The notes beneath the pieces were generated by a model. The model was not told the DNA's origin. It did not search any database and worked only from the letters and a program-made list of their open reading frames with translations. Below are positions 24,509 through 29,717 of a DNA stretch of 29,717 bases, in pieces. The stretch covers positions 1 to 29,717 of the forward strand of contig CAYMOU010000024.1 in assembly GCA_964392115.1 (NCBI GenBank), read 5' to 3'. This DNA comes from CAYXWM01 sp964392115. Its GTDB lineage: Bacteria; Bacillota; Clostridia; Lachnospirales; WRBF01. Every line of letters starts with the position of its first letter. Positions within the stretch are counted from its first letter, which is position 1. The translations under genes and the position numbers were made by a program.

Positions 24509-24538
24509 TTGCCTAGAGGCAAGCCTTTGTGTTATAAT
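24509..24538 (+). promoter_or_regulatory. Possible promoter in the long intergenic region
   Basis: TTGCCT (24509-24514), an 18-base spacer and a perfect TATAAT (24533-24538). A CTTGCC-TAGA-GGCAAG palindrome (24508-24523) overlaps the -35 box and could be an operator. Confidence 0.5.
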
Positions 24539-24543
24539 ATAAA

Positions 24544-24603
24544 TCAAAGTGAGAATGAATCTAACCAATGGGCTGATTTCAAGCACTGTTGTACTTACTT
24601 TGA
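24544..24603 (+). ncRNA. Possible structured leader or small RNA
   Basis: TCAAAGTGAG (24544-24553) pairs with CTTACTTTGA (24594-24603) over 10 bp with one G-T pair, enclosing a 40-base loop. It begins just where a transcript from the promoter at 24509-24538 would start. I recognise no known riboswitch class. Confidence 0.3.
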
Positions 24604-24887
24604 CTCTGAATAAACAATAACTGCTCATGCATTAATGAATTAATCATAAAAGCCCATCATTTGGGTTTAAAACCATGTTTAGGCAAAATCAACCGGACAT
24701 AATGTTTTATATTGTGCATATTAGGCAAAAATATGTAATGGTATGAAACTCGGAGTAATTTTGATTTCTCTGTAACAATTATTTATATCTTAAAATGGTT
24801 TTACCGGGCAATCTTTAACATGTTGGAACCGGCTTTCAATTGTGTTAACCAATTACTCTAATTTCATTTGACAAGGTGGTATTACGT

Positions 24888-25943
24888 GTGATAACGATAA
24901 ATATGATGTCTTCTGCAACCAAGGTAAAAAGTCAGGGCGTGGGTTCTGCTTTTATGGAACATTTTGCTTTGATGAAAAAACTAGACAAGAGTTTCGAGGT
25001 TTTATATAACCATAAAAAGAAAAAGCGGTTCGACATTGTCCACTACCACACCATAGACCCTGCTCATTATCTTAAAGTGATGATGGAGCGTAAAAAAACC
25101 GTTTCTGTGGCATCAGTGCATTTTTTGCCCGAGACTTTGGAAAAAAGCATACAGCTTCCTTGGTTATTTAAAAAAGTGCTGTACAAATATTTAATACATT
25201 TTTACAAATCCATGGACAACCTTGTGGTTGTAAACCCCGTTTTTATTGACAAATTGGAAATGTACGGCGTGGATCCCTATAAGGTTAAGTATATCCCCAA
25301 CTTTGTTTCGTTTAAAAATTTCTTTCCTTTGTCCGAAGAGGAAAAACTTAAAGAACGTGAAGCCATGGGCATAGACAAAGATGCTTTCGTGGTTTTATCC
25401 GTAGGACAAATGCAGACCCGTAAAGGTATATTCGACTTTATAGAGCTTGCAAGAACCATGCCTCACGTACAATTTATGTGGGCCGGTGATTTCAGCTTTA
25501 AATTTATCAGCGACGGCTATACCGAAATTAAAGAAGCCCTGAATAATCTGCCGCCGAATGTGTTGCTTTTGGGTAACGTACCAAGGGAGCGTATGAATAT
25601 AGTATATAATACGGCTAATGTAATGCTCCTGCCATCTTTTGACGAGTTGTTTCCCATGGCTATTTTAGAGGCTATGAGCTGCAACGTACCCATACTTTTG
25701 CGTGATTTGGACATCTACCCCGCTATTCTTTTTGATTTCTATGCAAAAGGAAAAAATATTCAGGAATTTAAAGACGTAATTGATCAAATGATAGATGATG
25801 AAGATTATTATACCCAATGTTGCGACGGAAGTCGCAGAGGACGTGAATTTTATTCCGAGGAAAATGTTGCCAATCTCTGGGTACAGTATTATAATCACTT
25901 AAAAGATGTGTCTGAAAGAAAAGTTCCTTCCAAATGTAGATAA
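24888..25943 (+). CDS. GT4-family glycosyltransferase, probably glycolipid synthesis
   Basis: About 351 residues with a GT-B fold. The N-terminal domain starts ITINMMSSATKVKSQGVGSA and contains FDIVHYHTIDPAHY and VHFLPETLEKSIQLP. The C-terminal nucleotide-sugar domain has SVGQMQTRKGIFDFIELA and the E-x7-E motif in DELFPMAILEAMSCNVPILLRD. The start and tail pattern resembles the CpoA/LafB-type enzymes that add a second sugar to glucosyl-diacylglycerol (recalled from family, not searched). The GTG at 24888 is used because AAGGTGG lies 8 bases upstream. A membrane UPF0104 gene follows in the same direction. Confidence 0.82.
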   Translation: MITINMMSSATKVKSQGVGSAFMEHFALMKKLDKSFEVLYNHKKKKRFDIVHYHTIDPAHYLKVMMERKKTVSVASVHFLPETLEKSIQLPWLFKKVLYKYLIHFYKSMDNLVVVNPVFIDKLEMYGVDPYKVKYIPNFVSFKNFFPLSEEEKLKEREAMGIDKDAFVVLSVGQMQTRKGIFDFIELARTMPHVQFMWAGDFSFKFISDGYTEIKEALNNLPPNVLLLGNVPRERMNIVYNTANVMLLPSFDELFPMAILEAMSCNVPILLRDLDIYPAILFDFYAKGKNIQEFKDVIDQMIDDEDYYTQCCDGSRRGREFYSEENVANLWVQYYNHLKDVSERKVPSKCR

Positions 25944-26085
25944 TTATTAAATTTCTTCACCACAATTATTGTTTCACTCAAAATATTCTGCTTTTTCAAT
26001 AGTGGTGTGTTTTGGGGGCCTAACAGTCCCCAAGGTTCTTGCAATCAGTTTCGATTTTATATGCAGAATGAGAAAGGGCAGTAAA

Positions 26086-27123
26086 GTGAAAAAATATAGG
26101 TTTAACATTATTTTTTGTTTGGTTTCAATACTTTTTCTGGTAGTTTATATTTTAATGATAGACGCTTCAGAGGAGAAATTTGCCTGGCTTTTACAAAACT
26201 TACACTTCGGCTGGATATTGTTCGGCGTAGGCAGTTTGTTGGCATATTTATGGTTGGACAGTTTTATACTACATATATTTATCAAAAAGATGCACCGGCA
26301 ACAACCTTTCGTTAATTCTGCAAGGGTTTCTTTGATAGGTCAGTATTTTAATTGTATCACTCCATTTGCCAGCGGCGGGCAACCCATGCAAGCCTATGCT
26401 CTTTGCTCTGACGGTATACCCTTGAGTATTGCCAGCACCGCTTTATTATCAAAATTTATAATTTTTCAAGCGGCCCTGGTTGTGTTGACCCTGTTTTGCT
26501 TAATAGTAAAATTCAACTTTTTTGTAACGGAAATAAGCTCATTTGTTATGACTGCAATTATCGGCTTCGCAGTCAACTTTTTTGTGCTTTTCCTGTTGAT
26601 TTCCGTGGGAATATTCCCGTCGTTTACAAAGAAATTAATGTTTTTTTGTATTAAATGCATCAAAAGATTTAAGCTGACAAAATTCATAAAACGAGACTTG
26701 GATAACGTGGACGACCTAATTGTAAAAATCAACGATTTCCACGCCCAATTTCAATATGTACGAAAAAATGTGGCTCTGGGATTATATTCCGGGGTACTGT
26801 CCCTGATTCAATTAATTTTCTTTTTCCTTATACCATATGCAATATACCGCAGCTTGGGGTTATACTCCGACGACATTCTTTCCATAATTTCCGGTGCTGC
26901 GTTCGTTATGCTGATTTCGGCTTTTATTCCCATACCGGGTACGGTGGGTGTATCGGAAGGTAGTTTCTTCTTACTGTTTAACATATTTTTTCAAAATCAT
27001 CTTATTTCGTTTGCCGTCTTGATTTGGCGAATAATTACCTTTGTTTTGCCCTTGATTTTAGGTGCAAGCGCTGTTATGATTAAGACCAAGAAAACAAAAA
27101 TTTTAATTACCGAGGACTCTTAA
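26086..27123 (+). CDS. UPF0104 / lysylphosphatidylglycerol-synthase-like membrane protein
   Basis: A 345-residue integral membrane protein with about eight hydrophobic segments. It matches the flippase-like domain shared by UPF0104, AglD and the N-terminal half of MprF. Signature pieces are YFNCITPFASGGQPMQAYAL near residue 86 and ISAFIPIPGTVGVSEGSFF near residue 280. It lacks the soluble aminoacyl-transfer domain of MprF. Its place after a glycolipid-type GT4 suggests a role in moving a lipid or glycolipid across the membrane (inference). The GTG at 26086 has AAAGGG 7 bases upstream; longer in-frame starts at 25969 or 26068 have poor sites. Confidence 0.82.
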   Translation: MKKYRFNIIFCLVSILFLVVYILMIDASEEKFAWLLQNLHFGWILFGVGSLLAYLWLDSFILHIFIKKMHRQQPFVNSARVSLIGQYFNCITPFASGGQPMQAYALCSDGIPLSIASTALLSKFIIFQAALVVLTLFCLIVKFNFFVTEISSFVMTAIIGFAVNFFVLFLLISVGIFPSFTKKLMFFCIKCIKRFKLTKFIKRDLDNVDDLIVKINDFHAQFQYVRKNVALGLYSGVLSLIQLIFFFLIPYAIYRSLGLYSDDILSIISGAAFVMLISAFIPIPGTVGVSEGSFFLLFNIFFQNHLISFAVLIWRIITFVLPLILGASAVMIKTKKTKILITEDS

Positions 27124-27159
27124 TCCCTTACGTAAAGTGTGTTGATTAGGTGCATTACT

Positions 27160-27187
27160 GTGCATTGAATTAATGCACTTTTATTTT
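27160..27187 (+). terminator. Terminator after the UPF0104 gene
   Basis: GTGCATT (27160-27166), loop GAATT, AATGCAC (27172-27178), then TTTTATTTT. A second GTGCATT lies 10 bases before the stem (27150-27156) and could compete for pairing. Confidence 0.8.
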
Positions 27188-27238
27188 CGGTATAGGGTCT
27201 TTTTTGTATATTATAACAAAAAAGGGGAATACTCACAG

Positions 27239-27769
27239 ATGGCTTACAGACAAAGCCAAGGGCTCCGAGGCAGCACCTTTGAGGAATTAATTAATCTTAC
27301 AAATGATTTATACAGACATCACAATTTGGCCTTGGTACAAAAAATTCCTACGGCCATAACACCGGTAAAGTTGAACCCGGAAAACCGAACCATATCATTA
27401 GCATATTTTTCCCAAAAAAGCACCGTAGACTACATAGGGGTAGCACAGGGTATACCTATTTGTTTTGATGCCAAAGAGGTAAGCGGAAACAGACTGCCGC
27501 TTAAAAATATTCATAAGCATCAGCTGGAATTTATGTTGGATTTTCAATCCCAAAAGGGAATAGCCTTTCTGTTGGTTTCATTTTCCGATTATAACCGGAT
27601 TTTTTTCCTTCCGGTTAACGACTTAAATTCATACATGGAACAATCAGAAAAAGGCGGCAGAAAATCCATACCTTACACAGCCTTTGACTGCGAATATTCG
27701 GTTCCTGCCGAAAACGGATTTTTGGTTCACTATTTGGTTTGTATAAATACATACTTGAATAAATCATAA
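27239..27769 (+). CDS. recU: Holliday junction resolvase RecU
   Basis: RecU cleaves Holliday junctions in Firmicutes, in place of RuvC. The 176-residue protein shows RGSTFEELINLTNDLYR, then VQKIPTAITPVKL, the STVDYIGVAQG segment and ICFDAKEV with active-site Asp and Lys, and HKHQLEFMLDFQSQKGIAFLLVSF. The length is near the usual 170-200 residues. The ATG at 27239 follows AAGGGGAA. A partner ponA gene, often next to recU, is not present. Confidence 0.93.
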   Translation: MAYRQSQGLRGSTFEELINLTNDLYRHHNLALVQKIPTAITPVKLNPENRTISLAYFSQKSTVDYIGVAQGIPICFDAKEVSGNRLPLKNIHKHQLEFMLDFQSQKGIAFLLVSFSDYNRIFFLPVNDLNSYMEQSEKGGRKSIPYTAFDCEYSVPAENGFLVHYLVCINTYLNKS

Positions 27770-27877
27770 TTGCATATAACTACTCGGTAGCAGATAACCA
27801 CGTACTGACGTTTATGAGATTTACGATTCTAATAAATCTAAAATTATTAAAACAGCGGGGGAGAAAGGAAATGAACC

Positions 27878-29161
27878 GTGAAATTAAGCAGATTCTTACT
27901 GATTTGTTCTGCCCTTTGTTTATTGTCCGGGTGCAGCTATGATATTCCCGTTCAACAACAAGCAAAACTTGCGGAAATAACCCCTGTCAGCGTGACCGTT
28001 TCGAAGTTTGATAATTTGCCGGAATATTCCCTGTATGTGGAGAAACGAGGAAATACCCTGTCCCTATACGAGCCAAAGGCCGGTTGTTATATTGGTGCAG
28101 GCATTTTGTTTAACAAAATTGTAGACCGTGATATAGAAACTTTTGAAAAGCTTACGGGGAAAAGCCACGCTATGTATTATTATCCCTTGCAGTATAATGA
28201 GGAATTTCCCTTAAACTGGCTATTGAGCTGTATATCCCATTTAAAAACACCGCTCATAGAGCTGCAACTTCCTCAAGAGCCGGATTTTGACCCTTTGTAT
28301 ATAGAAAACTTAGCGAAGCAATTCGGCGATTTTTATATTCCTGTATTTATACAGATTACTGTGGACAGAAACTACGGTGCTGAAAATTTCCAAAAATTTT
28401 ATAAAGCGGTTCGGGAAGCCTTCTCCGCTTATGCCGGCAATTGTGCCTTTGTATGGTCGGTAACGGGCAGTGATTCTTTGGACTATGAAGCCTACTACCC
28501 CGGCGATGAATTTGTAGATTGGATAGGAATGGACTTGCTGCTTAATGCCGAAGCTAACCAGCAGGATTTGATTAATGCTTTAAATTGTTTCTACTACAGC
28601 TTTCAAAATAAAAAACCGCTTATGCTGACAAAATTGGGTATCAGTCATTTAAGTTCCCAAAATTATACTTACCGTACAGACAAAACAGCCGAACTACTTG
28701 ATACCGTCTTTAATAAAGTCATAACCTCTTATCCGGAAATTAAGGCCCTATGCTACATGGATTACAACAGTATACTGTTTTCCGGCACTGAAAACTATAC
28801 GGTAACAGATGAGGAAAGTCTGCTTTCTTCTTATTCCTCGGGAATTTCTCAATCGGGTTACTTGTCTGAAACAGATATGTTTTCAACAGGCGACAATATC
28901 ATTAAATACCACCTTTCTCCTTTTCCGGCGTATTTCAAGGATAACAAACTTTATATCCCGGAAAATGCGGTTTTATTTAACTTAAATTACTTCGATAGTA
29001 ACGTTTTTAATGATAGTGCAACTATAAACAACCAAAAATTTTATGTTTTTGATTTATTTAACAATTCTGTATTAAATATTGACGTAAACGAAAATAACAA
29101 ATCCGTAACAATAAATCTGAAAAATGATTATCAGCAAGCAAGTATGTCATCAACACAGTAA
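27878..29161 (+). CDS. Lipoprotein with a GH26-like, probably inactive, TIM-barrel domain
   Basis: The 427-residue protein begins with a lipoprotein signal (CSALCLLSGC, lipobox Cys about residue 19). The middle (about 65-310) follows glycoside hydrolase family 26: IPVFIQITVDRN at the acid/base strand, FVWSVTGS, the family signature YYPGDEFVDWIGMD, and KPLMLTKLGISH at the nucleophile strand. In active GH26 enzymes the acid/base and nucleophile are Glu (HEN/HEM and TEVG or similar). Here they read as Asp and Lys, so glycoside cleavage is unlikely. The C-terminal 100 residues are beta-rich with no recognised family. The GTG at 27878 has GAAAGGA 8 bases upstream. It may bind carbohydrate at the cell surface (inference). 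Confidence 0.65.
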   Translation: MKLSRFLLICSALCLLSGCSYDIPVQQQAKLAEITPVSVTVSKFDNLPEYSLYVEKRGNTLSLYEPKAGCYIGAGILFNKIVDRDIETFEKLTGKSHAMYYYPLQYNEEFPLNWLLSCISHLKTPLIELQLPQEPDFDPLYIENLAKQFGDFYIPVFIQITVDRNYGAENFQKFYKAVREAFSAYAGNCAFVWSVTGSDSLDYEAYYPGDEFVDWIGMDLLLNAEANQQDLINALNCFYYSFQNKKPLMLTKLGISHLSSQNYTYRTDKTAELLDTVFNKVITSYPEIKALCYMDYNSILFSGTENYTVTDEESLLSSYSSGISQSGYLSETDMFSTGDNIIKYHLSPFPAYFKDNKLYIPENAVLFNLNYFDSNVFNDSATINNQKFYVFDLFNNSVLNIDVNENNKSVTINLKNDYQQASMSSTQ

Positions 29162-29170
29162 ATAATAAAA

Positions 29171-29230
29171 AGTTCCCGGGGCTGTAAGCTTAAATGCATG
29201 GTACAACCCGGGAACTCTTTTTATTTTTTT
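29171..29230 (+). terminator. Strong terminator after the GH26-like gene
   Basis: AGTTCCCGGG (29171-29180) pairs perfectly with CCCGGGAACT (29207-29216). An inner TGTA/TACA pairing extends it, and CTTTTTATTTTTTT follows. Confidence 0.92.
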
Positions 29231-29257
29231 GTTTCATGCCTCATCAAATATTACCTG

Positions 29258-29286
29258 TATACATTTTTTATAGCTTATTGTATAAT
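29258..29286 (+). promoter_or_regulatory. Promoter of the double-CxxC protein gene
   Basis: TATACA (29258-29263), a 17-base spacer and TATAAT (29281-29286), about 60 bases before the ATG. The -35 box has two mismatches to consensus. Confidence 0.6.
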
Positions 29287-29348
29287 CTTTTTATCGTAAT
29301 AAATTTAGTTTTATTATTTTTACTTTCGAAACTACGGGGGAGGTTTCT

Positions 29349-29603
29349 ATGTTACAGTTTGAATCTGTTCAAGTTAATGCCAAACAAGTTATTAATGTGG
29401 TCTGTAACGCCTGCGGTAATCCTATACCCCAATCATCCGGCGGTAAGGTGCATGACTTCCTTTCCGTAAACAAAAACTGGGGCTATTTATCCCCGTACGA
29501 CGGCGAAAACCATTCCTTTGAAATTTGCCCGGACTGTTATCAAAAATTTTTAGACAGTTTTGTTGTTCCCGCAGCTGTAAATTCAAACAATGTTTTGATT
29601 TAG
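29349..29603 (+). CDS. Small double-CxxC zinc-ribbon-like protein
   Basis: An 84-residue protein with CNAC (Cys19, Cys22) and CPDC (Cys60, Cys63), a spacing that would form one zinc-binding site. Between them lies DFLSVNKNWGYLSPYDGE, then HSFEIC. This arrangement resembles small Firmicutes proteins of unknown function; I cannot name a family with certainty. GGGGGAGG lies a few bases before the ATG, and a promoter and terminator frame it, so it is a single-gene unit. A role in metal or nucleic-acid binding is only a guess. Confidence 0.75.
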   Translation: MLQFESVQVNAKQVINVVCNACGNPIPQSSGGKVHDFLSVNKNWGYLSPYDGENHSFEICPDCYQKFLDSFVVPAAVNSNNVLI

Positions 29604-29626
29604 TATATTATTTTTACAGATAACCC

Positions 29627-29657
29627 AAAACCACCAAACAGGTGGTTTTTTTATTTT
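29627..29657 (+). terminator. Terminator after the double-CxxC gene
   Basis: AAAACCACC (29627-29635), loop AAACA, GGTGGTTTT (29641-29649), then TTTATTTTT. Confidence 0.9.
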
Positions 29658-29717
29658 TAAATGTAATTGGAATATTTTAGCAAAATTTGGTTTTCCTCAG
29701 TCTACACGAATATCTTC

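Larger units (their letters stand above)
24165..24887. other. Long AT-rich intergenic region with a possible RNA
   Basis: The 720-bp stretch has no ORF with a ribosome binding site. It contains a possible plus-strand promoter and a stem-loop just after it (both listed separately), a short inverted repeat CATATT/AATATG near 24730, and nothing else I can name. The promoter of the glycosyltransferase gene is not clear. Confidence 0.5.

Noticed and set aside
24544..24603. Known riboswitch (c-di-GMP, c-di-AMP or similar)
   Set aside because: None of the conserved core sequences that I know for these classes is present.
24356..24628. 90-codon minus-strand open frame in the long intergenic region
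   Set aside because: It has no ribosome binding site and no recognisable domain, and it overlaps a better-supported promoter and stem-loop.
29194..29469. 91-codon plus-strand open frame
   Set aside because: It starts inside a terminator and overlaps the better-supported double-CxxC gene in another frame.

Overview
The window looks like part of a metagenome or draft scaffold from a low-GC Gram-positive anaerobe, most likely class Clostridia (an Oscillospirales-like lineage is my guess, not shown). The reasons are a T-box-controlled trp operon, RecU, a DnaD-type primosome protein next to a DnaC/DnaI-type loader, TTG and GTG starts behind strong Shine-Dalgarno sites, and Firmicutes-style terminators. 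A run of ten Ns at 6298-6307 shows that it was scaffolded.

Left part (1-8.6 kb, mostly minus strand). A complete, tightly overlapping tryptophan operon, trpE-G-D-C-F-B-A, is preceded by a sigma-A-like promoter and a T-box leader with a UGG (Trp) specifier, so uncharged tRNA-Trp should switch it on. trpE is interrupted by the N gap, and the sequence on the two sides of the gap is homologous but diverged. Next comes a secreted S41-family peptidase-like protein with its own promoter.

Middle part (8.9-22.7 kb, plus strand). After lepB (signal peptidase I) and a DUF1858 redox protein come expression genes: rpmG-secE-nusG-rplK-rplA, rpsB-tsf, pyrH-frr and rpoC. dnaD-like and dnaC-like helicase-loading genes follow. 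Both rplK and rplA are preceded by mimics of the 23S rRNA L1-binding site. The usual rplJ-rplL-rpoB genes between rplA and rpoC are absent. Their place is taken by rpsB-tsf-pyrH-frr, bounded on both sides by a perfect 61-bp direct repeat that belongs to a dispersed hairpin family. This is either a real rearrangement or an assembly join and is the most important point to check.

Right part (22.7-29.7 kb). A GNAT acetyltransferase and a secreted copper-amine-oxidase-N domain protein lie on the minus strand. On the plus strand are a GT4 glycolipid-type glycosyltransferase with a UPF0104 membrane protein, recU, a GH26-like lipoprotein that seems to have lost its catalytic nucleophile, and a small double-CxxC protein.

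I found no CRISPR array, tRNA, rRNA, transposase or prophage, and no clearly novel multi-gene system. The best unexplained signals are the repeat-bounded swap, the trpE junction, a candidate C-rich small RNA upstream of rpmG, the hairpin repeat family and the GH26-like pseudoenzyme.
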